From the IMG/VR virus record IMGVR_UViG_3300046514_000485, positions 1 to 23,217 of that record: a stretch of DNA of 23,217 nt. The stretch is one strand, 5' to 3'. Made by a program: the position numbers and the translations under genes. The stretch is from a virus. Shown here piece by piece: positions 5,944 to 11,406 of the stretch. The notes beneath the pieces were generated by a model. The model ran no database searches and was not told the DNA's origin. It worked only from the letters and a program-made list of their open reading frames with translations. Within the stretch, counting starts at the first letter, position 1; every line of letters starts with the position of its first letter.

Positions 5944-6386
5944 GCGGGTTTTGTATCTATCGAACTAGAAGTGGCCATGGGCCACCGGGCGTCGAGCAGG
6001 TTCACGCGACTGAACGCTCTGATACAAACCTGGTTACTTTGGTTTCCTCCAAGCAACCAAATCGCACCGTCGTCCCAGTCAATGACAAACGCCACATGAT
6101 GCCCGCCTGGGCGACGCAGAACAGCTATCGCGCCGTATGTCAAGCCGACACCATAGCCGTAGCTTAGCCATGAGCTAGCCGCTGCTGAACCTGTGACCAG
6201 CCGCGCATCGCGACTCATACACCAGTTCACAAAGCTCGAGCACCACGGTATCTCATCGCTGGTGGCTTTAAGCGTTGTTACCTGATCGTACTGTACGATG
6301 CGTGGGCTTGCGCCCGGGCCTGGGATCTCATGAACCCCGAGCTCTCCAAGAGCATGGAGCATCCAAGTTGGCTTTTGTGTATTCAT
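5940..6386 (-). CDS. Endolysin-like CHAP/NlpC-P60 peptidase (TIGR02594-type, 148 aa)
   Basis: The sequence matches the small TIGR02594-type cysteine peptidases that cut peptidoglycan peptides. It has GVHEIPGPG at 17-25, IPWCSSFVNWC at 46-56 with the likely nucleophile C49, GHHVAF at 95-100 with the catalytic His, and LLGGNQSN at 111-118. The length is normal for a single-domain enzyme, and there is no signal peptide or wall-binding domain, so a holin would be needed for release. The ATG at 6386 has no good ribosome site. It lies in an ATGA overlap with a 15-codon upstream ORF and in the loop of an 8-base inverted repeat (6365-6372/6412-6419). Its position among early-looking minus-strand genes, opposite to the virion genes, is unusual. 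Confidence 0.88.
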   Translation of the reverse strand: MNTQKPTWMLHALGELGVHEIPGPGASPRIVQYDQVTTLKATSDEIPWCSSFVNWCMSRDARLVTGSAAASSWLSYGYGVGLTYGAIAVLRRPGGHHVAFVIDWDDGAIWLLGGNQSNQVCIRAFSRVNLLDARWPMATSSSIDTKPA

Positions 6387-6430
6387 ACATTATGCAATAT
6401 GCAAAATGCATGCCAACTTAGATGCCTCAT
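6383..6430 (-). CDS. Possible 15-aa leader ORF coupled to endolysin
   Basis: The ATG at 6430 opens a 15-codon frame whose TGA overlaps the endolysin ATG (ATGA). AGGA lies only 2 bases upstream, so initiation may be weak. The frame spans repeated GCAT words and one arm of an inverted repeat. Its value may be to bring ribosomes to the endolysin start rather than to make a functional peptide. No protein-level evidence is available. Confidence 0.3.
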   Translation of the reverse strand: MRHLSWHAFCILHNV

Positions 6431-6445
6431 GTTCCTGTCAGTTTT

Positions 6446-6475
6446 TCAGCGCCACCAATCTTTATACGTATCCAT
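6446..6475 (-). CDS. Possible 9-aa mini-ORF
   Basis: ATG at 6475, preceded by GGGAGG with ideal 7-base spacing, encodes MDTYKDWWR then TGA. The ribosome site is part of a 15-base word that also precedes the 26-aa ORF upstream. A peptide this short cannot be judged by sequence. It is listed because of its strong initiation signal and place in the chain leading to endolysin. Confidence 0.25.
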   Translation of the reverse strand: MDTYKDWWR

Positions 6476-6573
6476 CTCAAAACCTCCCACTCGCAATCGC
6501 GAGCGCCATGAACCACGAAACCAAAACCACCAGGGCGACTAGATCCTCTTTCCACATGATCTCAAAACCTCCC
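6474..6573. repeat. 15-base direct repeat containing ribosome sites
   Basis: ATCTCAAAACCTCCC occurs at 6474-6488 and 6559-6573, 85 bases apart. On the minus strand each copy reads GGGAGGTTTTGAGAT and serves as the ribosome-binding region of a tiny ORF (9 aa and 26 aa). This looks like a local duplication of a translation start region. Only two copies exist, so it is not a CRISPR. Confidence 0.6.
6477..6557 (-). CDS. Possible 26-aa membrane peptide upstream of endolysin
   Basis: ATG at 6557 encodes a 26-residue peptide starting MWKEDLVALVVLV. It has an uninterrupted hydrophobic segment at about residues 6-23 and a short basic end (GRF). GGGAGG lies 10 bases upstream, slightly far. A charged N-terminus plus one membrane span is typical of small membrane peptides, including some toxins and very small lysis or holin-assisting proteins. 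The frame is intact and the only coding-like sequence in the stretch. Confidence 0.45.
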   Translation of the reverse strand: MWKEDLVALVVLVSWFMALAIASGRF

Positions 6574-6654
6574 TTTCTGGCCCGGGTATCGAGCCACTTC
6601 CCATTATGCAATCTAGCATTATTCATTCGTCATTCTGAGCGCCTCTGTGATGGT

Positions 6655-6669
6655 GTTCATCCATTGAAC
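6655..6669. promoter_or_regulatory. Perfect dyad GTTCA-N5-TGAAC, copy 2
   Basis: GTTCATCCATTGAAC has exact 5-base arms with the same N5 spacing as the copy before the terminase genes. T and A flank it, extending the dyad to 17 bases (TGTTCA...TGAACA). It lies about 100 bases upstream of the 26-aa ORF on the minus strand, where a regulator of the endolysin operon could act. Confidence 0.5.
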
Positions 6670-6804
6670 ATTTACGGTGTGTGTCTAGTTCTGTGTGCTC
6701 TCTATTGTAACCTTTACTCTCTCTACTTCATTCTTAATAAATTTTTTCTTCTTATATATAAGAAAAAGAGAGAGAAACTCTTACAAAAAACGTGAAACGC
6801 AGCG

Positions 6805-6832
6805 AAAATGTTCAAAACCTGAAAAATTGAAC
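6805..6832. promoter_or_regulatory. Dyad element, copy 3 (28-base form)
   Basis: Read on the minus strand this is the 28-base element of 4059-4086 with two changes. The core GTTCA-AAACC-TGAAA (6810-6824) differs from the perfect dyad at its last base. A further TTGAAC half-site follows at 6827-6832. Non-coding location, upstream of the endolysin operon. Confidence 0.5.
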
Positions 6833-6892
6833 ACCAATGCAAAGGCGCTCAGAATTCAGAACGGATAATGCACAATGCACAATGAACATCAT

Positions 6893-6921
6893 AGATACCC
6901 CCGATCGCACCGAGGGTATCT
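6893..6921 (-). terminator. Possible terminator-type hairpin after the 6929 gene
   Basis: AGATACCC (6893-6900) and GGGTATCT (6914-6921) form an 8-base perfect stem with a 13-base loop, 7 bases past the stop of the minus-strand gene ending at 6929. No T-run follows, so it would be a non-canonical terminator or an mRNA 3'-end stabiliser. Confidence 0.3.
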
Positions 6922-6928
6922 GAGTCGT

Positions 6929-7174
6929 TCACTTCATGAGCGCGTCGAACTTCGTCCTGCTGTGGTGCCAGTTGTTGCGAGTCGCGGGTGCGATCTTCAC
7001 AACAACCACCAGCCCGCGCTTGATCTTGTCAAGCTCATTCGCCCGCATCTGCGCGTACGCCTCTCGCAGTCCGCGCATGTGCTCCAGTGCGCGCCAGACC
7101 GCGTTGTCGCTGGCACGCAGTTCTGGTCGCGGAAGCATGCCTTTTGGAAGTGCATCAACTGGTGTTGCGATCAT
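6929..7174 (-). CDS. Small hypothetical protein (81 aa)
   Basis: ATG at 7174 with GGGGGA four to five bases upstream. The protein is mostly helical (about residues 20-55) with a short beta-like stretch (KRGLVVVVKIAPATRNNWH) and a basic C-terminus. No Cys motif or membrane span. It is the second gene of the first minus-strand transcription unit and is followed by a hairpin. No family recognised. Confidence 0.7.
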   Translation of the reverse strand: MIATPVDALPKGMLPRPELRASDNAVWRALEHMRGLREAYAQMRANELDKIKRGLVVVVKIAPATRNNWHHSRTKFDALMK

Positions 7175-7236
7175 GTTTATCCCCCACGCATCGACAGCCC
7201 AGGCTCTTGCGAGCCCAGGCCATCGGTTGCGAACGT

Positions 7237-7485
7237 TTAACTGAAAAGCGGGTTCTTGCTCGTCTTGGTCTTCGGCCCGTCGATTTCCGCCCGGATTTCG
7301 TTCTGAATCTCGACGACCCTGTGCGCCACTGCGCAGCGATAGAAGTGCTCCATGTTATCGAACCCAGTCGGAACCTGACCCTTCGCGACTGCGTCCTTCA
7401 TTTCGGTCAGAGTTGAGAACGCATGGTCGCGGCTAACCTTAGTTGAACCCTTGTGTCCACCCTGAATCGTGAGCGTATGCGGCAT
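7237..7485 (-). CDS. Small hypothetical protein (82 aa)
   Basis: ATG at 7485 with a clear AGGAGG site 7 bases upstream. It begins with a short beta segment (MPHTLTIQGGHKGSTKVSRD), then helices (about 22-70) and a Lys/Thr tail. It is the first gene leftward of the divergent control region, directly behind a good promoter, so it may be one of the first genes expressed. No known domain is visible. Confidence 0.72.
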   Translation of the reverse strand: MPHTLTIQGGHKGSTKVSRDHAFSTLTEMKDAVAKGQVPTGFDNMEHFYRCAVAHRVVEIQNEIRAEIDGPKTKTSKNPLFS

Positions 7486-7520
7486 GATTTTTCCTCCTGG
7501 TTAGAGTCGCCCCCATTGGC

Positions 7521-7546
7521 TACTCTCTTGATCTACGATGAGAGTA
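7521..7546. promoter_or_regulatory. Inverted repeat over the leftward -10 box
   Basis: TACTCTC (7521-7527) and GAGAGTA (7540-7546) are exact complements around a 12-base spacer. The right arm coincides with the -10 box of the leftward promoter. A repressor dimer bound here, or an RNA hairpin at the 5' end of the transcript, would control the left arm. It differs in sequence from the GTTCA family. Confidence 0.45.
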
Positions 7547-7569
7547 ACCCGACCGACCCCAAATGTCAA
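7541..7569 (-). promoter_or_regulatory. Leftward sigma70-type promoter candidate
   Basis: On the minus strand a consensus -35 box TTGACA (7569-7564) is followed by exactly 17 bases and TACTCT (7546-7541) as a partial -10 box. Transcription would start near 7535 and run into the gene starting at 7485. This is the best host-type promoter match in the window, with the -10 match only 3 of 6. Confidence 0.5.
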
Positions 7570-7644
7570 CCCTTTTTCCCGGATTTATTTTCATCCTCGA
7601 CCCCGCTGACCCTTAGCCCAGCTAATGTCCGTTGACAATTGATC

Positions 7645-7678
7645 CTAGCTAGCTGCCCCTAACAGCTTGCTAGCTAGC
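7645..7678. repeat. Paired CTAGCTAG palindromes
   Basis: CTAGCTAG occurs at 7645-7652 and 7670-7677. With flanking CTG and CAG they form an imperfect inverted repeat (7645-7655 against 7663-7677). It lies in non-coding DNA in front of the terminase genes. It may be a binding site or part of a packaging signal; no T-run indicates termination. Confidence 0.4.
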
Positions 7679-7799
7679 TTGTAATAAAGCATACCCCCGT
7701 ACTAGAAAGATAGAAAGCTAGAGAATAACCTCCTAAAATTCGCAAGTCAAAAATCAGATTTCAGATATCTTAACCCCTAAAAAAATTTTCACTCAAAAT

Positions 7800-7814
7800 G
7801 TTCAGATTTTGAAC
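7800..7814. promoter_or_regulatory. Perfect dyad GTTCA-N5-TGAAC, copy 4, before terminase
   Basis: GTTCAGATTTTGAAC, extended by T and A to TGTTCA...TGAACA (7799-7815), lies 55 bases upstream of the TerS ATG at the head of the rightward operon. The 16-base word TTCAGATTTTGAACAT (7801-7816) is identical at 4068-4083. Its place suggests control of late gene expression. Confidence 0.55.
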
Positions 7815-7868
7815 ATATTTCAATATGCGGCCCCGGTTTTGCATAAGGTCTGCTTGGGTTATCCCAAC

Positions 7869-8354
7869 ATGCGTTTGCTTTCAGATAAGCGTGAGCTCTC
7901 GGTTCTTGAACGTCGGGTCGCGATGATGCGCGTCGCGGGTGCGAGCCTTGACTCAATCGGGTTTATGACCGAGACGGATCATAATGTGATTAAGTCAATT
8001 TTGAAGCAACCGCATGTGGCAAACTTTATCTTGCTTTTGCATGGGGTTGCAAGCGATGGGCTTGAAGCCGGGTTTGCGGATTTGAACGAGGCGATTGAGA
8101 GCGCGTCGCATGAGGCTTTTCAGGTTGAGCTTGAGTCAATGAGAGAGCTTCAGGAGATTGGGCAGATGGCGCTGGAGCCTCAACATGTGATCAAAGCGAA
8201 GGTTGAGGCTAGCAATATAGCGCAGGATATCCTAGACCGAGCAGGAAAACGAGCCCCGACGCGCGTTGTCAGTGCCAGCGTGTCAGGTAAAATCCCAGAC
8301 GCTCAGATCGGTCAGCTGGTTAATGTCATGAACGAGATGCTCGATAAGCGTTGA
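7869..8354 (+). CDS. terS: Terminase small subunit (161 aa)
   Basis: TerS recognises phage DNA and hands it to the TerL motor. Residues about 14-50 form a helix-turn-helix-like unit (ERRVAMMRVAGASLDSIGFM, then a second recognition-type helix). A long Glu-rich oligomerisation helix follows (about 65-130) and then a short C-terminal segment for the motor. Its size is normal. It ends in a TGATG overlap with TerL, the usual coupling. The ATG at 7869 is chosen; a TTG at 7809 would put the N-terminus through the dyad and also lacks a ribosome site. The call rests on position and fold pattern, as TerS sequences diverge widely. Confidence 0.8.
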   Translation: MRLLSDKRELSVLERRVAMMRVAGASLDSIGFMTETDHNVIKSILKQPHVANFILLLHGVASDGLEAGFADLNEAIESASHEAFQVELESMRELQEIGQMALEPQHVIKAKVEASNIAQDILDRAGKRAPTRVVSASVSGKIPDAQIGQLVNVMNEMLDKR

Positions 8355-9889
8355 TGGAAGAGCTTAGAACATCGCTCGTGATCCCCGAGGAAGCTCGCAC
8401 AGACGAGACCCGGGCGAAGCTGCGCGAGATGGCGTGTAGCTCAACGTACTTCATGGGCAAAGCGATTCTGGGGTTTAAGGACATGACCCCAGGCTTGCAT
8501 CGCGAAATGTGTGACTGGATTGATCTAGAGCGCGAACCGGGCATGCGGCACCTGCATGGGATCGTGCCCCGGGATCATCTTAAGACCAGTGTCTGGACCA
8601 TAGCCCACTCTATCAAAACCATCTCCCAAAATCCAAATGTGCGAATCCTGCTTGGTAACGAAACTTCGACTAACGCACAGCATTTCCTTGCCAGAATTGA
8701 CGCTGTGTTTAGACGCAATGCCCTTTATCAATGGCTCTTTCCAGACCTCATTCCTGACTGGGGAACCGTTAAACGATGGAACGCCACTGAGATTACCCTG
8801 CCTCGGGCCGAGGATTATCCAGAGGCTACGATTGAGACTATTGGAGTTGGGGGCGCGGTCGTGTCTCGCCACTTCAATGTTATCAAATTAGACGATCTCG
8901 TCGGGAAAGCCGCGAGTGAGGAAGCTGAAACAATGCGTAAGACCATCGACTGGTATACGTATTGTGAATCTCTCCTCGACCATCCCGAAGAAGGTTGGAT
9001 CTTCAATGTCGGGACTCCGTGGGGGTTCAACGATCTTGATCAGTGGATTCGAAAGAACGAACAAGATGTCCAGATCTTCGAACGTGGAGCTTACGGAACC
9101 CCGGGGGAGTTAGGAACTGAGACTATCTGGCCCGAGCGTTTCACCGCGACCACATTTGAGCGATTGAAAAAGAAATATGGAACATTCAAATTCAGCTGCC
9201 AATATCTCTGCAAGCCCCGAGATCCTGAGTCGGGAGCTTTTGATACCAATAAAATCCGTTATTATGAATGGCGTAATGGCTACATTGTACCAAAGGCAGG
9301 GATCGTGGCAAGTGTTATCGATCCAGTCAAGCTCAACATCACTCTCCGCATTGATCCCGCAATCAGCGAAAAGCCCGGGGCAGCTAGGTCTGCTATTGTC
9401 GTAGACGGTATGCACAGCGACGGTCGGATCTTTGTTCTCGAGACCTGGGCCAAGCGCTGTCAGCCAAGCGAGATGATTCGTGAAGCGTTCGCCATGCATG
9501 AGCGTTGGCAGGCCGCGCAATGGGGAATTGAATCAGTTGCGTATCAGAAGATCTTGAAACCCATTATCGAAACCGCAGCGGCGAATCGTGGGATCTGGGT
9601 TGATGTCGTTGAGCTCCACCCTGATAGTAGAACCAAAAAGGAAAATCGTATCAGGGGAAAGCTCGAGCCTTATGTTCAAGCTGGCCTGATCTGGATGCTA
9701 GAGAGTCAAGAAGATCTACTTCAAGAGATGAACGATTTCCCAACCGGCCTCACGGTCGATCTTCTCGACGCTTTCGCTTACGGTCCGGACATGTGGCACA
9801 AACCGCTCGAGGGCTCTGACGCTGACGATGAAAAGGAAGAACGTCAGTTCATGTGGAGTCCTGATCGGTCTAACGTAACGGGGTATTAG
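8354..9889 (+). CDS. terL: Terminase large subunit, packaging ATPase-nuclease (511 aa)
   Basis: This is the motor that cuts concatemeric DNA and pumps it through the portal. The N-terminal ATPase has a Walker A variant VPRDHLKTS at 71-79, a Walker B VIKLDD at 176-181 and a coupling-type GTPW at 220-223. The C-terminal RNase H-like nuclease shows the usual acidic triad in LRIDPA (D333), GIESVA (E393) and LLDAFAYG (D472). The layout is that of the Terminase_6 family. The start is the ATG at 8354 inside the TGATG overlap rather than the TTG three bases earlier. It is complete and undisturbed. Confidence 0.95.
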   Translation: MEELRTSLVIPEEARTDETRAKLREMACSSTYFMGKAILGFKDMTPGLHREMCDWIDLEREPGMRHLHGIVPRDHLKTSVWTIAHSIKTISQNPNVRILLGNETSTNAQHFLARIDAVFRRNALYQWLFPDLIPDWGTVKRWNATEITLPRAEDYPEATIETIGVGGAVVSRHFNVIKLDDLVGKAASEEAETMRKTIDWYTYCESLLDHPEEGWIFNVGTPWGFNDLDQWIRKNEQDVQIFERGAYGTPGELGTETIWPERFTATTFERLKKKYGTFKFSCQYLCKPRDPESGAFDTNKIRYYEWRNGYIVPKAGIVASVIDPVKLNITLRIDPAISEKPGAARSAIVVDGMHSDGRIFVLETWAKRCQPSEMIREAFAMHERWQAAQWGIESVAYQKILKPIIETAAANRGIWVDVVELHPDSRTKKENRIRGKLEPYVQAGLIWMLESQEDLLQEMNDFPTGLTVDLLDAFAYGPDMWHKPLEGSDADDEKEERQFMWSPDRSNVTGY

Positions 9890-9890
9890 C

Positions 9891-10133
9891 ATGCCGCACA
9901 TGCGAAACAGAAAAGACTTTGGAACCGCTGACGTCGGCGACTGGGTTCGTGAGAACTTTGGAGTTAAAGAAAATCCAAACTCAAAGCGAGCGGAGCATAA
10001 CAGATCTAAACAAGATCTTAGACGCTTACCAGAAGCCCGAGACTTCCGTCGTGATAACCCTGATGCTGATTTAGAAGACTACACGCAATGGCAAAAGAGT
10101 GGTGGTCGATATCAGGGAAAGGTGGATAAATAA
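9891..10133 (+). CDS. Small polar hypothetical protein (80 aa)
   Basis: The ATG follows the TerL stop by a single base, with GGGG upstream as a weak ribosome site. The protein is highly charged and low in hydrophobic residues (about 30% Arg/Lys/Asp/Glu), with a short FGTADVGDWVRENFGVKE motif at about residues 10-27. It may be largely disordered. It lies between terminase and portal, where small packaging or head-associated proteins occur. Function unknown. Confidence 0.7.
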   Translation: MPHMRNRKDFGTADVGDWVRENFGVKENPNSKRAEHNRSKQDLRRLPEARDFRRDNPDADLEDYTQWQKSGGRYQGKVDK

Positions 10134-10134
10134 A

Positions 10135-10545
10135 ATGGGAATGGGATCTGATAGCGCGGCTGGTTTGGGAGCAGAAGCTACCGGAATGCAAGCAGGTGCC
10201 GGTTCAGGAACTGGCTCTGGCATCGGTGGCCTAGGCTCGATTATGGGAATGCTCGGGAACCTTTTCGGTGGTGGAGCTGGCGGAGCTAAAGTCGATCCCG
10301 AGAGCGTCAAGTCCATCGCTAAAGTTGTCGGTGACTTCGGCTCTACCATGGCTTCTATGGATAAGGTCCCGCCACACACAAAGCAAATGATCGGCCAAGC
10401 GATAAAGCAAGCTCAGCAACAGAAAGCTCAGCAGGATGCTCTGAATCCTTATGGCGGTGATATGATGCGCTATATCACCCCTGACATGGCTCGGGGAGTG
10501 CTCGATGCTCATGGCATTCCCTATGGGCGCATGAGCGTAGGCTGA
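10135..10545 (+). CDS. Gly-rich protein with hydrophobic stretch (136 aa)
   Basis: The ATG at 10135 is chosen over an upstream GTG because AAAGGTGG sits before it and the previous gene ends two bases earlier. Residues 1-52 are Gly/Ala/Ser/Met-rich, with an apolar core (GGLGSIMGMLGNLFGGG at 31-47) resembling membrane-active or fusion-peptide-like segments. Residues 53-105 form a helix ending in a Gln/Ala/Lys repeat, and 106-136 are mixed. In phages such proteins can be internal ejection or head-associated proteins; that is inference. It is coupled to the next gene by TGATG. Confidence 0.7.
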   Translation: MGMGSDSAAGLGAEATGMQAGAGSGTGSGIGGLGSIMGMLGNLFGGGAGGAKVDPESVKSIAKVVGDFGSTMASMDKVPPHTKQMIGQAIKQAQQQKAQQDALNPYGGDMMRYITPDMARGVLDAHGIPYGRMSVG

Positions 10546-10775
10546 TGAACGTACGTCAACGAGGCCGACGTGATCGAATGGGCGAGCAAGAATCAACCAT
10601 GATGGAGCGTGCTCATGAAGAGCGTGCTATGTCAAAGCGTTTTCGAGCTGAAGCTAAAAGCTTCGATGAAGGTTCATCTTCATATACCGGACGTCGGGAG
10701 CTAGCAGCAACCGCAAAAGCTCTAGCTGACAGCGACAAACTAACCGCGAAGCGTCGCAGACAGGATGGGAAATAA
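10545..10775 (+). CDS. Small basic, charged hypothetical protein (76 aa)
   Basis: The ATG overlaps the previous stop (TGATG) and has no strong ribosome site, so coupling is likely. The sequence is one long charged helix, rich in Arg, Glu, Lys and Met (MNVRQRGRRDRMGEQESTMM...), with a Ser/Tyr break near residue 45. It carries no Cys. It could be a small nucleic-acid-associated or head-internal protein. No family recognised. Confidence 0.65.
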   Translation: MNVRQRGRRDRMGEQESTMMERAHEERAMSKRFRAEAKSFDEGSSSYTGRRELAATAKALADSDKLTAKRRRQDGK

Positions 10776-10776
10776 C

Positions 10777-11274
10777 ATGAGGTTCGTATTTTTCTTTTTG
10801 CTTTCAGGTGCAGCTTTTGCTCTGGATATCCACCCGGATTATCGGTATGCTTATGTCACCTGTCCGACCTGGGGAACCGGCGCATTCGGTGAGGTCCAGA
10901 GCTATCTACGAGTTCGCGAAGGCTGGGATGTAAAGACCTCTAACTACCCAGTCGACTGGCAAACAAAAGTCGAATGCCGGTACAAGAGCGACCCTGCGCC
11001 GATTGCAGCTAAAGGCGAATACATCGTCCAGGGAAATCTTTGTAAGCCTAAAACTGTAGTCCCGAAGGTCTGCCAAGGCGGAACGCACGATACAATGAAG
11101 TGCCACGTCGCAGCCGACTGCCCAATGGGTATGTGCGTCGCGGGAACTGACTCTGCAACCGGTTGGCCTGTGGCTTATATCTCTGTGAGTGCTGATTTTA
11201 ACGGCGGTGGCACTAGCTTCCCAAGCGGCTGTATCTGGCCCGGGTGGGTCTACGGCGCACCGCCTGCAATGTAA
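10777..11274 (+). CDS. Secreted Cys-rich protein (165 aa)
   Basis: The ATG at 10777 gives a textbook signal peptide: basic start (MR), apolar core FVFFFLLSGAAF, and probable cleavage after AFA at residue 15. An ATG 12 bases upstream is the alternative. The mature part has eight Cys (29, 67, 89, 99, 109, 115, 120, 152). Residues 99-120 show C-x9-C-x5-C-x4-C (CQGGTHDTMKC ... DCPMGMC), a Cys-rich motif common in exported proteins of myxobacteria and relatives. Disulphides imply an extracytoplasmic place. A signal-peptide protein between terminase and portal is odd for a head module. It might be a surface-exclusion or host-envelope factor. Confidence 0.75.
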   Translation: MRFVFFFLLSGAAFALDIHPDYRYAYVTCPTWGTGAFGEVQSYLRVREGWDVKTSNYPVDWQTKVECRYKSDPAPIAAKGEYIVQGNLCKPKTVVPKVCQGGTHDTMKCHVAADCPMGMCVAGTDSATGWPVAYISVSADFNGGGTSFPSGCIWPGWVYGAPPAM

Positions 11275-11287
11275 GGAGGTGATTCTC

Positions 11288-11341
11288 TTGGCAAAGACGA
11301 AGACTAAGAAGAAGAAAACCAAGATGCCCAAGGAATACTGA
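11288..11341 (+). CDS. Possible 17-aa Lys-rich mini-protein (TTG start)
   Basis: AGGAGGTGA at 11275-11283, an extended match to the 3' end of 16S rRNA, is followed at ideal spacing by TTG. The frame reads MAKTKTKKKKTKMPKEY, then TGA. The TGA shares a base with a following ATG. Nine Lys in 17 residues suggests nucleic-acid binding or simply a ribosome-loading leader. The strength of the ribosome site, the best in the window, argues that translation starts here. Confidence 0.5.
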   Translation: MAKTKTKKKKTKMPKEY

Positions 11342-11400
11342 TGCTCTACATCGACTGCACAATCGAAACAGCTTCACTCTACGACTCGGAAAGCTTTTAG
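11341..11400 (+). CDS. Possible 19-aa mini-ORF
   Basis: The ATG overlaps the stop of the Lys-rich mini-ORF (TGATG), and the frame runs 19 codons to TAG at 11400. It begins MLYIDCTIETASLYDSESF. No motif is recognisable. It is one link in a chain of coupled tiny frames between the secreted protein and the portal, and may act only to keep ribosomes moving toward the portal start. Confidence 0.3.
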   Translation: MLYIDCTIETASLYDSESF

Positions 11401-11406
11401 GTTTCT

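Larger units (their letters stand above)
6558..6928. other. AT-rich, repeat-laden non-coding region
   Basis: No credible gene lies here. It contains a perfect 16-base palindrome TTCTTATATATAAGAA (6749-6764), CTCTCTCT (6717-6724) opposite AGAGAGAG (6767-6774), tandem AATGCAC-AATGCAC-AATGAAC (6867-6887), CATTATGCAAT at 6602-6612 repeated at 6388-6398, and two GTTCA/TGAAC dyads. It must carry the promoter of the endolysin operon. The AT-rich core and short tandem repeats would also suit a replication origin. Confidence 0.5.
7486..7868. other. Divergent control region between left and right arms
   Basis: All genes to the left read minus and all to the right read plus. The region has a minus-strand promoter candidate, an inverted repeat over its -10 box, two CTAGCTAG palindromes, the near-repeat TCAAAAATCAGATTTCAGAT (7747-7766) and a perfect GTTCA dyad. 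Because TerS follows, a packaging (pac/cos) signal could also lie here. A TTG in the TerS frame at 7809 lies in the dyad and is not used in my call. Confidence 0.6.

Noticed and set aside
6000-6016. GTTCA-N6-TGAAC in the endolysin gene
   Set aside because: Spacing differs by one base from the dyad family and it lies in conserved coding sequence, so it is probably chance.
6474-6573. Repeat unit considered as CRISPR
   Set aside because: Only two 15-base copies, each explained as a ribosome-binding region.
6406-6795. 129-codon plus-strand frame
   Set aside because: Runs through AT-rich repeats and palindromes, low-complexity end, no ribosome site, on the strand opposite to its surroundings.
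7190-7222. GGCTC-TTGC-GAGCC hairpin between two small genes
   Set aside because: Five-base stem without T-run and flanked by a GCCCAGG repeat; too weak to call a terminator.
7632-7637. TTGACA considered as rightward -35 box
   Set aside because: No acceptable -10 box at 16-18 bases; the next 6-mer is GC-rich.
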